A DNA stretch of 14,496 nucleotides, taken from assembly GCA_017964865.1 (NCBI GenBank), contig JAGCRE010000126.1:1-14496 (forward strand). The letters are read 5' to 3'. The position numbers and the translations under genes are program-made. Source of the stretch: Alphaproteobacteria bacterium. Its GTDB lineage: Bacteria > Pseudomonadota > Alphaproteobacteria > Rs-D84. Shown piece after piece: positions 1 to 7,461 of this stretch. Position 1 is the first letter of the stretch. The number at the start of each line of letters is the position of its first letter. Below the pieces are notes generated by a model that was given only the letters and a program-made list of their open reading frames with translations, searched no databases and was not told the origin of the DNA.

Positions 1-117
1 ACGATGTATTTACAAAAATCGAAATCAAGTTTTCCTGTCGTTTTTGTTTTTGGCAGAATTCCGGCTTTTAGGCGGTTTTCTGGGCTTTTTATAGATTCCT
101 TCCTTGTCTATACATCA

Positions 118-147
118 ATCATAGAACAAAAACGAATCGCAGGTCAA
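118..147 (-). promoter_or_regulatory. Outward promoter in copy A
   Basis: On the minus strand TTGACC (147-142) is followed after 18 bases by TATGAT (123-118), close to the sigma-70 consensus. It points away from mraZ and out of the left window edge. The same arrangement is conserved in copy B (12777-12806), where it faces a real gene. Predicted transcription would start near 111 and run through the most conserved part of the repeat. Confidence 0.5.
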
Positions 148-202
148 GAGAAAAAATTAATTATTTTCATTTTATTTAAAAATATTTTAATTTTACGTTG
201 TG

Positions 203-217
203 TCCCATAAAAAACCA
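203..217 (-). promoter_or_regulatory. Degenerate MraZ box pair, copy A
   Basis: Read on the minus strand, TGGTT (217-213) and TGGGA (207-203) lie exactly 10 bases apart. MraZ proteins are known to bind TGGGN direct repeats with 5-base spacers. Copy B has two intact TGGGA boxes at the corresponding place, so here one of the two is degraded. The pair lies about 20 bases upstream of the mraZ -35 box. A single further TGGGT (minus, 304-300) sits in the mraZ leader in both copies. Binding is inferred, not shown. Confidence 0.45.
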
Positions 218-238
218 TAAAATAATTATAATTTGTCA

Positions 239-267
239 TTGACAACCAAAAAAACGTGTGCTAAATT
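239..267 (+). promoter_or_regulatory. mraZ promoter, copy A
   Basis: A perfect -35 box TTGACA (239-244), a 17-base spacer and a -10 box TAAATT (262-267) preceded by TG one base upstream (extended -10). The identical boxes and spacing recur in copy B (12685-12657, minus) although the spacer has diverged, which supports function. Transcription would start near 274, giving a leader of about 47 bases to the mraZ ATG. Confidence 0.75.
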
Positions 268-320
268 TTTTTTTGAAGTCCGACAGAGGCCGGCACAAAA
301 CCCACAAGAAGATTGAAAAA

Positions 321-767
321 ATGTCATTGTTTCTCTCATCTTATGAAAATCGTTTGGATACCAAGGGGCGTATTTCTGTGCCGGCATCTTTTCGGGCCGC
401 ATTAAATTCTGAAAACTTTTCTGGTGTTGTATTATATCGTTCGTTTACGAACAAGTGCATCGAAGGGTTATCTATGTCCCGTATGGAAATGTTGGCAAAT
501 GCAACCGATAAAATGGGGGTGTTTGACGGCAATTTAGACGATTTGTCGGCAATGCTGTTTGCAGACGCCCGACCATTGTCATTTGACGTAACGGGGCGGA
601 TTGTTATCCCAAATGATTTATTACAGCATGCCGGAATAAAAGATCGGGCAATTTTTGTTGGTCGCGGGACCAGTTTTCAAATCTGGAACCCAGACGAATT
701 CAAGAAAATGCAATCGGGGGCGTTGGAACGCCTGCGTGCAAGTCGGCCTGATTTCAAAATCGCATAG
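321..767 (+). CDS. mraZ: Transcriptional regulator MraZ, copy A
   Basis: A 148-residue protein of normal MraZ length with the two AbrB-like half-sites that define the family: LDTKGRISVPASFR near residues 12-25 and DVTGRIVIP near 89-97. MraZ is a ring-forming DNA-binding regulator that normally heads the dcw division and wall cluster and represses it through TGGGN repeats upstream of its own gene. The frame is open further upstream (to about 258), but ATG 321 is chosen because protein and DNA similarity to copy B begins there and the promoter lies at 239-267. It is 121/148 identical to the protein at 12158-12604. No rsmH/mraW follows: a terminator and then a glycan operon come next, so this mraZ is detached from the usual cluster. 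Which copy, if either, regulates division genes elsewhere cannot be told from the window. Confidence 0.95.
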   Translation: MSLFLSSYENRLDTKGRISVPASFRAALNSENFSGVVLYRSFTNKCIEGLSMSRMEMLANATDKMGVFDGNLDDLSAMLFADARPLSFDVTGRIVIPNDLLQHAGIKDRAIFVGRGTSFQIWNPDEFKKMQSGALERLRASRPDFKIA

Positions 768-773
768 TTTTAT

Positions 774-794
774 CGCCCATTTGGGCGTTTTTTA
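774..794 (+). terminator. Terminator after mraZ copy A
   Basis: A short GC-rich hairpin (CGCCC at 774-778, GGGCG at 783-787, loop ATTT) is followed by a run of T from 788. It starts 7 bases after the mraZ stop and separates mraZ from the next operon, which has its own promoter. Confidence 0.75.
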
Positions 795-798
795 TTTG

Positions 799-827
799 TT
801 GATATTGTGGCGATAAATGGTTATAGT
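799..827 (+). promoter_or_regulatory. Promoter of the surface-glycan operon
   Basis: TTGATA (799-804), a 17-base spacer and TATAGT (822-827) form a good sigma-70-type promoter directly after the mraZ terminator. Predicted start is near 834, giving a leader of about 48 bases to ATG 882. It is the only strong promoter seen before the three tightly packed genes that follow. Confidence 0.6.
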
Positions 828-881
828 TTTCTTGCCACGGATTATTTGTGGTCTTTGTCTTCAAACGCAAAGGGTTAAATA

Positions 882-2888
882 ATGAAATCTTTAACGAATT
901 CGGGTCGCAAATCGGCCGCGTTGTCACCGACCCCACGAGTGTCGGTTTTAACACCAAAAATGCGTCGATTGATAAGAAAATCGTCCGTTGTGTCGTTTGA
1001 TGTTTTTGATACATTGTTGGTTCGTCCGTATATTCGCCCGACTGATTTATTTATGCATATAGAGCGGGAATTTGACGCACCTTTTTTTCATGATTGTCGT
1101 ATTATGGCGGAACAGTCGGCCCGGAAACATACGAATAATCCCGATGTAACACTGGATGAAATATATAATCACATAGACGACAATTTTAAGCGTTTGAAAC
1201 AAAAAGAACTGGATTGGGAACGTATGGTATTGCGTGCAAATCCACAAATGTTAGAAGTTTATAATTTTGCAAAACAAAGTGGTAAACGCATTGTGATTGC
1301 GTCTGATATGTATTTGCCGATAAAGTTTGTTGCAGATGTGTTACATAAAAACGGCTTTGATGGATATGAACAATTATATGTTTCGGGCGAAAGCGGTGTG
1401 ACAAAGACACACGGCACAATGTTCCAGCGTATTATCCAAGATACCGGGGTGAAACCGAAACATATTTTACATATTGGCGACAATCGTAATTCAGATTACA
1501 AAAAACCACGTAAATATGGTATTCGTTCCGTATTGTATCGGGTGCCGGTGCGTGAATTTATTCGAAAAAATGCACGAATTGCTGATTTTCATGACAAAAC
1601 GCACGATAATCTGGGGGCGTCTATATTGGTTGGTGTGCTGGCGTATCGCGATTTGTTGGGTGTGGGCGGTAATTATTGGCATAAATTAGGGTATGAATAT
1701 GCCGGCCCTGTGATTTATGGGTATACGCGTTGGATTGAACGTGCTGCAACCGCAAACGGTATAGATAATTTATTGTTTGTTGCCCGCGATGGATACACAT
1801 TGCAACGTGTGTTTAACACTTTTAATGATAAAATTAAAAATTCGTATATATATGCACCACGCTTTTTGAACCTGATATGCCGGTTGGATTATGCGAAAAG
1901 GGATAAAAAACAATCAAAGGCGATTGTGGATTATTTTTCGACCAAAGATAAAAAAATAGAAAAATTAGAAACCAATAATGTTCTGGAAACCCCCGACGAT
2001 TATGATGCATTTATTCAAAATAATATTAAATTATTTACCCCATTGGCAAAGGTGGAATTGAATAAATACCAGGAATACCTGAAAAAGTATGTTGGTAAAT
2101 CAAAGCAAGTCGCGGTTATTGATACGTTGACGGTCAGTTTTTCGTCTCAAAAACTTATCGAATCTGCACTTAAACATGATGTCATGGGGTTATATTGGAA
2201 TCATTTCTTTGATAAAAATCATTCTTCGTTACAGACAAAGAATTATAATCATCGTATGTTTATTGAAAACGGTGGACCGACATACGAGATACGGACAAAG
2301 AACTGGAATTTTATGGAATTTTTGATGACCGCCCCCGAATACCCGGTCAAGAATTTGGGGCCCGATGGTAATCCAATATATACCAGTTCACCATCTGAAA
2401 TGGAAAAGTTTAGAAAACAAACATATCTGGACGTATCTGATGGTGCGGTTATGTTTGCCAACGATATAAAATCATTTTTCAACAATGCAAATATATATCT
2501 TGATGGGAAAACGGTTGTGTGTTGGGTAAATTGCTTGTGCGACAATCCAACAAAACAAGATTTTAACAATATGTTAAATGTTTACCATGCGTGGGACAGC
2601 GACCATACGTGTTATCAACCGCTGTTTTGTGCAAAAATTCATCCGTTGGATTATGTTTTTCATCTTTCCAGGACAAAGAAGCTTATAATTCGGTCGTTGT
2701 GGCGGTCACCGTTCCAGTCTTTTGTGGCGGCTATTACAACCCCGGTTCGGGTGAAACATCACCGGCTTAAACAAATACAAATTATTTTGTTTCCTAAATT
2801 ACGTAACACATATTTCTTTGCAACTGTGCGATTTACCAACAAATGTTTTTACGGTATAACTGTTGGAAAATCTGCAACGATAAAATAA
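882..2888 (+). CDS. HAD-superfamily protein of glycan loci (COG5610-like)
   Basis: A 668-residue protein whose N-terminal ~220 residues are a HAD domain: motif I SFDVFDTLL with nucleophile Asp40, motif II with Ser141 (ASDMY), motif III Lys175, motif IV IGDNRNSDY with Asp200 and Asp205. The second Asp of the usual DxD phosphatase motif is replaced by Phe42, with an Asp one place later, as is common in this glycan-locus family. The long C-terminal part (about 225-668) contains LLFVARDGYTL near 298-308, also typical of the family, and has no assigned activity. No signal peptide is seen, so it is probably cytoplasmic. An AAGGG ribosome site precedes ATG 882. It is the first gene of an operon with two glycosyltransferase genes (12- and 4-base gaps), suggesting a role in making or modifying a surface polysaccharide. 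The substrate is unknown. Confidence 0.8.
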   Translation: MKSLTNSGRKSAALSPTPRVSVLTPKMRRLIRKSSVVSFDVFDTLLVRPYIRPTDLFMHIEREFDAPFFHDCRIMAEQSARKHTNNPDVTLDEIYNHIDDNFKRLKQKELDWERMVLRANPQMLEVYNFAKQSGKRIVIASDMYLPIKFVADVLHKNGFDGYEQLYVSGESGVTKTHGTMFQRIIQDTGVKPKHILHIGDNRNSDYKKPRKYGIRSVLYRVPVREFIRKNARIADFHDKTHDNLGASILVGVLAYRDLLGVGGNYWHKLGYEYAGPVIYGYTRWIERAATANGIDNLLFVARDGYTLQRVFNTFNDKIKNSYIYAPRFLNLICRLDYAKRDKKQSKAIVDYFSTKDKKIEKLETNNVLETPDDYDAFIQNNIKLFTPLAKVELNKYQEYLKKYVGKSKQVAVIDTLTVSFSSQKLIESALKHDVMGLYWNHFFDKNHSSLQTKNYNHRMFIENGGPTYEIRTKNWNFMEFLMTAPEYPVKNLGPDGNPIYTSSPSEMEKFRKQTYLDVSDGAVMFANDIKSFFNNANIYLDGKTVVCWVNCLCDNPTKQDFNNMLNVYHAWDSDHTCYQPLFCAKIHPLDYVFHLSRTKKLIIRSLWRSPFQSFVAAITTPVRVKHHRLKQIQIILFPKLRNTYFFATVRFTNKCFYGITVGKSATIK

Positions 2889-2900
2889 AAAGGTTTTTCA

Positions 2901-4007
2901 ATGTCAAAAATTTCTGTAATTGTTCCATGTTATAATGTTGAATCTTATATAGAACGCTGTTTACAGTCTTTGGTGAATCAAACATTGCAAGATATAGAAA
3001 TTGTTTGCATTGATGACAAAAGCACAGATAACACGTTATCGATAATAAAAGATTTTGCAAAACAAGATAAAAGAATCCGTATCGTCGAACACAAGAAAAA
3101 TTCAGGGGCGGCAGTTGCCCGTAATTCTGGGTTGGACGTTGCAACCGGGGAATATATTGGTTTTGTTGACCCCGACGATTATGTTGATACGGACTTTTAT
3201 GAGAAGTTATACGATTGTGCAACAAAAACATCGTCACCCATAGCCAAGGCAAATGTTACCTGTATCGACAGTAAGACGGGAATTACGGGTGAACACTGGT
3301 TAAATAAATACGTAAAACGTGATGTGTTATATTTTATAACAACGTTTTGGTCTGCAATATATAAACGTGATTTTTTAATACAAAACAATATTCGTTTTCC
3401 AGATGAAATCCCGGTCAGCCAAGATGCTGTTTTCTTGACGTTGGTGACATTACATGCACCAAGTATATCTGTGATTGATGACACGTATTACCACTATTTT
3501 TATCAGCGTGCAGGGTCGTTAGATTCAGCGATGTTGTCGCACAGAAAAGCAGAATCTAAATTAAACGCATTAAAATTGAACCTGGAACATATCCAGAATT
3601 CAAATTTGCCAGATAATAAGAAAGCATTTGCTGTGGAACAACATTGTATGCGACACGCGTTATACGAAATTAAAAAAGAATATGAAAAAACCGAAGACCA
3701 AGAAAAGTTTTTTATGTTTTTGGCCGATCTTGTTGAAAAATATCCAGAAACAAAATATATCAGACAAAATACATCAAAAAGAATTTATAACAGTCTAAAA
3801 AATAAACATTTTAATTTATTTAAACGGTATTCTGCGTTACAAAGACGGCGTGTTTATTTATTCCATTTTTTACCAATTTTAAATATTGATACAATTGGTT
3901 CGCATACAACGTATTTTTTGTTTGATTTTATACCGTTGATACGTGTGTTTGAAAACCGCAAATGGTATTTGTTTGGAATAATCCCGTTATTTAAGATAAA
4001 AGGTTAA
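2901..4007 (+). CDS. GT2-family glycosyltransferase
   Basis: A 368-residue protein with a classic GT-A, family 2 domain at its N terminus: KISVIVPCYNVESYI (3-17), the nucleotide-binding IDDKSTDNT (37-45), NSGAAVARNSGLD (67-79), and the metal-binding motif FVDPDDY (88-94; Asp90, Asp92, Asp93). It should transfer a sugar from a nucleotide-sugar to a glycan acceptor at the inner face of the cytoplasmic membrane. The C terminus (about 315-368) carries three similar aromatic/hydrophobic segments, YLFHFLPIL, YFLFDFIPLI and WYLFGIIPLF, which may dock the enzyme to the membrane. An AAAAGG ribosome site precedes ATG 2901. It lies 12 bases after the HAD gene and 4 before the next glycosyltransferase. 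Donor and acceptor cannot be deduced. Confidence 0.92.
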   Translation: MSKISVIVPCYNVESYIERCLQSLVNQTLQDIEIVCIDDKSTDNTLSIIKDFAKQDKRIRIVEHKKNSGAAVARNSGLDVATGEYIGFVDPDDYVDTDFYEKLYDCATKTSSPIAKANVTCIDSKTGITGEHWLNKYVKRDVLYFITTFWSAIYKRDFLIQNNIRFPDEIPVSQDAVFLTLVTLHAPSISVIDDTYYHYFYQRAGSLDSAMLSHRKAESKLNALKLNLEHIQNSNLPDNKKAFAVEQHCMRHALYEIKKEYEKTEDQEKFFMFLADLVEKYPETKYIRQNTSKRIYNSLKNKHFNLFKRYSALQRRRVYLFHFLPILNIDTIGSHTTYFLFDFIPLIRVFENRKWYLFGIIPLFKIKG

Positions 4008-4011
4008 AAAT

Positions 4012-5736
4012 ATGAAACCAAAAATCATAGTGTCGTTAACATCTTTTCCGGCCAGAATAAATGATATTCATATCGTCATAGAATCATTAATGAACCAGTC
4101 GGTTAAACCAGACAAAATTATTCTTTTTCTAACATCAAATGAATTCCCGGACAAACAATTGCCGGACAATTTGACGAATTTGCAGAACGATATGTTCGAA
4201 ATTCGTTGGACGGATTGTAATTATCGTTCTTATAATAAATTGGTGCATACTTTGGCCGATTTCCCAAATGACATAATTATAACTGTTGATGATGATGTGT
4301 TATATCCGCGTCATTTGGTCAAAGATTTAATCAAATTACACAAAAAACATCCAAATGATATTTGTGCACACAGAATAAGAACGATGAATATACAAGATGG
4401 CGTGATACAGCCATATAACACATGGAAATTGTTAGAAAAACGGGGTTGGTTTACAAAAATAAAACCTGGGTATACAAACTTTTTCTGTGGGGTTGGGGGG
4501 GTGTTATATCCGCCAAAGGCATTATACAAAGATGTGTTGAATAATGAATTATTTACGGAACTGTGCAAACACCAAGATGACGTTTGGTTTTGGGGAATGG
4601 CCGTATTAAACAACAGAAAAATTTTTGTAACAAGACGTGGTTTTGATGTTTATCATCGAACAATTAAAAAACTGCAATCTGTGGGTTTGTGGCAAACGAT
4701 AAACAGCACAGAAACAAGCCCAAACAATATTGCCGTCGATAATATGATAGAAAAATACCCACAACTGGGGAAATACATCGGTGTATATCACAATATCAAA
4801 GTATCTGTTGTTGTGCCTGTATACAATGTTGAATCATATTTACCACAATGTTTGGATTCTTTACTTGCCCAGACTTTGCATGAAATTGAAATCATTTGTG
4901 TTAATGACGGCAGCACAGATAAATCATTAGATGTTTTAAATGAATACAGTAAAAAAGATTCCAGAATAGTTGTCGTTTCCCAGGAAAATCGTGGACTTGG
5001 TGGGGCACGTAATACCGGTATGCGGTTTGCACGTGGCGAATACGTTGGGTTCGTTGATTCAGATGATTGGGTCGCCCCAGATTATTTTGAAAAATTATAC
5101 AACGCTGCAAAAAATAATAATGCCGATATGGCACGAACACAGCGTCTGCAATGTTTCCCAGACGGAACAACAAACAACGAACCGTTTAATAAAACAATAA
5201 AGAAACGGGCAAAAAACAACCAAAATTTGGCGGTTAATGAACACGCTGTGGTTGTCTGGGACGCAATTTACAGAAATTTGTTTCTGGGGGAAAACAACAT
5301 ATCTTTTGTTGAACCATTGATTCACGAAGATATACCGTTTACAGCAAAAGCAACGTTTCTTGCGAATAAAATTGTTCCTGTGGCAGATACTTTCTATTAT
5401 TACAGGGTCAATCGTCCCCAGGCATTAAGCAATAAATCTGTGCGTGAATATATGGAAACATTGCGTGCAAATCATATCGCATTAACTTTTATGAACAGTG
5501 TAAAATACAAAAAGAAAGCCGATTATATCCAGGCTGTATCCAGATGTTTCTGGCGGGGACACCACAAATTTATGTCGATGTTGGAATGTGATGAATTTAC
5601 CCCGGAAATTCAGCAACAGGCATTTAATATGATGGTTGAAGATTACAAAAATATAAAGTTCAAGAAAAAGATAAGCAAAATTTCCAAATATAACGATGCG
5701 TTATTTATGGGCGATTTTGATAAATTCAAATCATAA
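4012..5736 (+). CDS. Two-domain glycosyltransferase (DDD-type domain plus GT2 domain)
   Basis: A 574-residue fusion of two transferase-like domains. Residues 1 to about 250 resemble the capsule-locus family that begins KIIVSLTSFPARI and carries a metal-binding VDDDV motif (92-96, Asp93-95). From residue 263 a canonical GT2 domain begins (KVSVVVPVYNVESYL), with VNDGSTDKS near 300-308, GLGGARNTG near 328-336 and FVDSDDW with Asp349, Asp351 and Asp352. Both sets of metal ligands are intact, so one chain could add two sugars, or make an alternating linkage, in succession; this is inference. The ATG is 5 bases after the previous stop and uses an AAAGG site inside the previous gene. It is the last gene of the operon, closed by the terminator at 5735-5764. 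No membrane segments are obvious. Confidence 0.88.
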   Translation: MKPKIIVSLTSFPARINDIHIVIESLMNQSVKPDKIILFLTSNEFPDKQLPDNLTNLQNDMFEIRWTDCNYRSYNKLVHTLADFPNDIIITVDDDVLYPRHLVKDLIKLHKKHPNDICAHRIRTMNIQDGVIQPYNTWKLLEKRGWFTKIKPGYTNFFCGVGGVLYPPKALYKDVLNNELFTELCKHQDDVWFWGMAVLNNRKIFVTRRGFDVYHRTIKKLQSVGLWQTINSTETSPNNIAVDNMIEKYPQLGKYIGVYHNIKVSVVVPVYNVESYLPQCLDSLLAQTLHEIEIICVNDGSTDKSLDVLNEYSKKDSRIVVVSQENRGLGGARNTGMRFARGEYVGFVDSDDWVAPDYFEKLYNAAKNNNADMARTQRLQCFPDGTTNNEPFNKTIKKRAKNNQNLAVNEHAVVVWDAIYRNLFLGENNISFVEPLIHEDIPFTAKATFLANKIVPVADTFYYYRVNRPQALSNKSVREYMETLRANHIALTFMNSVKYKKKADYIQAVSRCFWRGHHKFMSMLECDEFTPEIQQQAFNMMVEDYKNIKFKKKISKISKYNDALFMGDFDKFKS

Positions 5737-5764
5737 AAAAATCGGGCGGTTTGCCCGATTTTTT
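5735..5764. terminator. Bidirectional terminator between convergent genes
   Basis: A perfect 7-base-pair stem (ATCGGGC 5741-5747, GCCCGAT 5753-5759) with a 5-base loop is flanked by A's on the left and T's on the right, so it can work on both strands. It overlaps the end of the glycan operon and the stop codon of the minus-strand gene at 5763. Confidence 0.85.
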
Positions 5765-6272
5765 ATGCCGACATACCAACAACAGACCACTGGATTTTCG
5801 TATCGTTTGTTGTGCCACCAATATTACGAATACCAACAGACACAGTCGTTGTCGTTGGTGATCCAAAATTAGCAAATACACGATTAAAACTTGATGATGA
5901 TGTCGCTATTGCTACTACTTTATAGTATGCATCTGCCATTGTTATTGGAAATGTTACGGTTTGGCTTGATGCGGCACCATCGTTCAATCTGCCGGTGCTG
6001 ACGATACCCCCTTGTTCGACCCAGCCACTTTTGTATTTTCGATACCATGTGTAATTGTTTTCTGCGGTGGGTAATTGGGTTTCCAGCACACAATCTGCGT
6101 TGGTTAAATCTGGAATTTCGCTTTGTTTCGCCAATGGTATGCCACCCGCGGTTTGTCCGTCGTGCACACGCAATGTTTTGTTCGTTGTGTCCATTGTAAC
6201 TTCGCCCACCGCACCGGTAAAGTTTTCATGTTCGGTTGCGGTTCCGCGACGTATCTGTATTTGTCTTGACAT
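5763..6272 (-). CDS. Phage tail-fibre-like protein, orphan
   Basis: A 169-residue protein. Residues 1 to about 50 (QIQIRRGTATEHENF, GEVTMDTTNKTLRVHDG, GGIPLA) match the N-terminal fold seen in phage tail-fibre and tropism-determinant proteins (Mtd N-terminal type). The rest, with WYRKYKSGWVEQGG near 76-89, then TVTFPITMADAYYKVVAIAT, resembles the C-terminal receptor-binding beta domain of tail fibres (gp53-like). No signal peptide is visible. An AAAGGAT ribosome site lies upstream of ATG 6272. It stands alone: no other phage gene is in the window, terminators lie on both sides, and the neighbours are envelope genes. It may be a prophage relic, a domesticated adhesin or part of a tail-like particle encoded elsewhere. 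Family resemblance is by motif recognition only. Confidence 0.7.
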   Translation of the reverse strand: MSRQIQIRRGTATEHENFTGAVGEVTMDTTNKTLRVHDGQTAGGIPLAKQSEIPDLTNADCVLETQLPTAENNYTWYRKYKSGWVEQGGIVSTGRLNDGAASSQTVTFPITMADAYYKVVAIATSSSSFNRVFANFGSPTTTTVSVGIRNIGGTTNDTKIQWSVVGMSA

Positions 6273-6331
6273 CTTTTTATCCTTTGGATTTTTGTTTTAT
6301 GTAAATATTTCAGGTGTGTCTTCAAGACAAT

Positions 6332-6354
6332 AAAAAAAGACGTCGCAAAACGTC
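6332..6354 (-). terminator. Terminator after the lytic transglycosylase gene
   Basis: Read on the minus strand, a GACGT/ACGTC stem (6354-6350 and 6343-6339) with a 6-base loop is followed by seven T's (6338-6332). It lies 45 bases past the stop of the 6400-7449 gene. A second small dyad, TGTCTT-C-AAGACA (6317-6329), sits just beyond and may belong to the control region of the gene starting at 6272. Confidence 0.65.
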
Positions 6355-6399
6355 CAATGTTGTGTGTATATTCTATCACAAAACGCATAAAAAATCAAT

Positions 6400-7449
6400 C
6401 TATTTCAATTTGTCCGACAATTCGGCAATCGCAATCGCATACCAATTCGAACTGTTCCACTTTTTTATGCGATAGAAATTCGGGTATGTCAAATATGCTG
6501 TTATCACCGGCATTGGGGCAACGTCAGTATCGGGCGATGCGTTTTCCGTTGCCGATTCACGTAATTTTTCAATTGCAGAAACGTCACCAACCAATCCGGC
6601 CATCATATCGTTTGTTGGAATTGGTGAACCATCGGGATTTGTAATGCCCATTTTTGCCCATTCGGTCAGTGTTTTTTTTACGTCCCCACGCAATAAAGAT
6701 GTGTCAATGTCGGCCGGCAGAATTACTTTGCGGGCAATTTTTTCGTTTGAATTCCACCCCAGTTTGTTAAGGTAATTTCCCGCACTGAACATTGCGTCAC
6801 CAACACTGCCGATGATATCAACACGATTATCACCATTGCCGTCAACACCGTATTGTGCCAATGTTGTTGGAATAAACTGGAAATGACCCATGGCACCCGC
6901 CCAACTGCCCCGAATAGCGTTTATGTCCAGTTTGTTTTTATCGGCAATTTTCATCAATGCGATTAACTGGTTCGTAAAGAACGTTTCACGACGACCGTCA
7001 TACATCAATGTTAAAAATGCGTTGGTTAATTTGTGCCTTGATTTAACTTCGCCATAATTCGATTCCAGACCCCAAAACGCCAATATGACGTGCGATGGCA
7101 CACCATATGCATTTTCCACCCGCGACAGCATTGTTGGGTATTTGACGGCCATTTTTTTGCCGTTTTGAATACGTGTTTGACTGACGGTGCGGTCCAAGTA
7201 TTGTTCCAACGTTAATTTGAATTCTGATTGATTTTTATCGCTTTTAACAATGCTGGGGACAAACACCGGCAAACGTAATGTGTCATCGATAACTTCCTGG
7301 GAAATGTTTTCGGCCGCAGCACGCGAACGAACACCGCTTAATATCGATTCCCAACGTTCCATATCAAATTTACAGTCTTCGGCATACACAAACACCGGCA
7401 ATAAAAAAGCCGTCGCAAACACAATGCGAAACACAGGTCTTAAATTCAT
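6400..7449 (-). CDS. mltB: MltB-type lytic murein transglycosylase
   Basis: A 349-residue periplasmic enzyme that cleaves the MurNAc-GlcNAc bond of peptidoglycan with 1,6-anhydro product formation. Residues 1-23 are a Sec signal peptide, likely cut after VYA. There is no lipobox (the nearest Cys is residue 26), so a soluble form is expected rather than a lipoprotein. The catalytic site is in FWGLESNYG, with Glu129 as the acid/base. Other family signatures follow: RRETFF, SWAGAMGHFQFIPTT near 188, and DGNGDNRVDI. The C-terminal YPNFYRIKKWNSSNWYAIAI is also typical. Length fits the SLT_2 family. A CGGGGA ribosome site precedes ATG 7449. It starts 12 bases after the outer-membrane protein gene, so the two are probably cotranscribed. 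Confidence 0.93.
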   Translation of the reverse strand: MNLRPVFRIVFATAFLLPVFVYAEDCKFDMERWESILSGVRSRAAAENISQEVIDDTLRLPVFVPSIVKSDKNQSEFKLTLEQYLDRTVSQTRIQNGKKMAVKYPTMLSRVENAYGVPSHVILAFWGLESNYGEVKSRHKLTNAFLTLMYDGRRETFFTNQLIALMKIADKNKLDINAIRGSWAGAMGHFQFIPTTLAQYGVDGNGDNRVDIIGSVGDAMFSAGNYLNKLGWNSNEKIARKVILPADIDTSLLRGDVKKTLTEWAKMGITNPDGSPIPTNDMMAGLVGDVSAIEKLRESATENASPDTDVAPMPVITAYLTYPNFYRIKKWNSSNWYAIAIAELSDKLK

Positions 7450-7461
7450 TGATTCCCCGTA

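Larger units (their letters stand above)
1..767 (+). repeat. Inverted repeat copy A: mraZ plus upstream control region
   Basis: This segment matches, in opposite orientation, the segment at 12158-12921. It contains mraZ, its promoter, MraZ-type boxes and an outward promoter. By eye, roughly bases 1-150 differ at about six positions from copy B (about 96% identity), bases 150-320 are clearly more divergent, the first ~75 coding bases differ at only about three positions, and the rest of the gene is more divergent. The match is cut by the window edge at base 1, so the repeat may extend leftward. It stops at the mraZ stop codon: the downstream sequences of the two copies are unrelated. No transposase lies beside it. 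Confidence 0.9.

Noticed and set aside
4..210. Open frame of 68 codons upstream of mraZ copy A, with an equal-length counterpart in copy B
   Set aside because: It has no ribosome site, runs through both promoters and ends inside the MraZ box. Its conservation is explained by the noncoding element and the outward transcript on the other strand.
258..320. Longer N terminus for MraZ copy A (21 extra codons)
   Set aside because: It would begin inside the promoter -10 region and has no counterpart in copy B; MraZ homology starts at ATG 321.
5763..6272. Diversity-generating retroelement target, suggested by the Mtd-like N terminus
   Set aside because: No reverse transcriptase, template repeat or C-type-lectin variable domain is present in the window.
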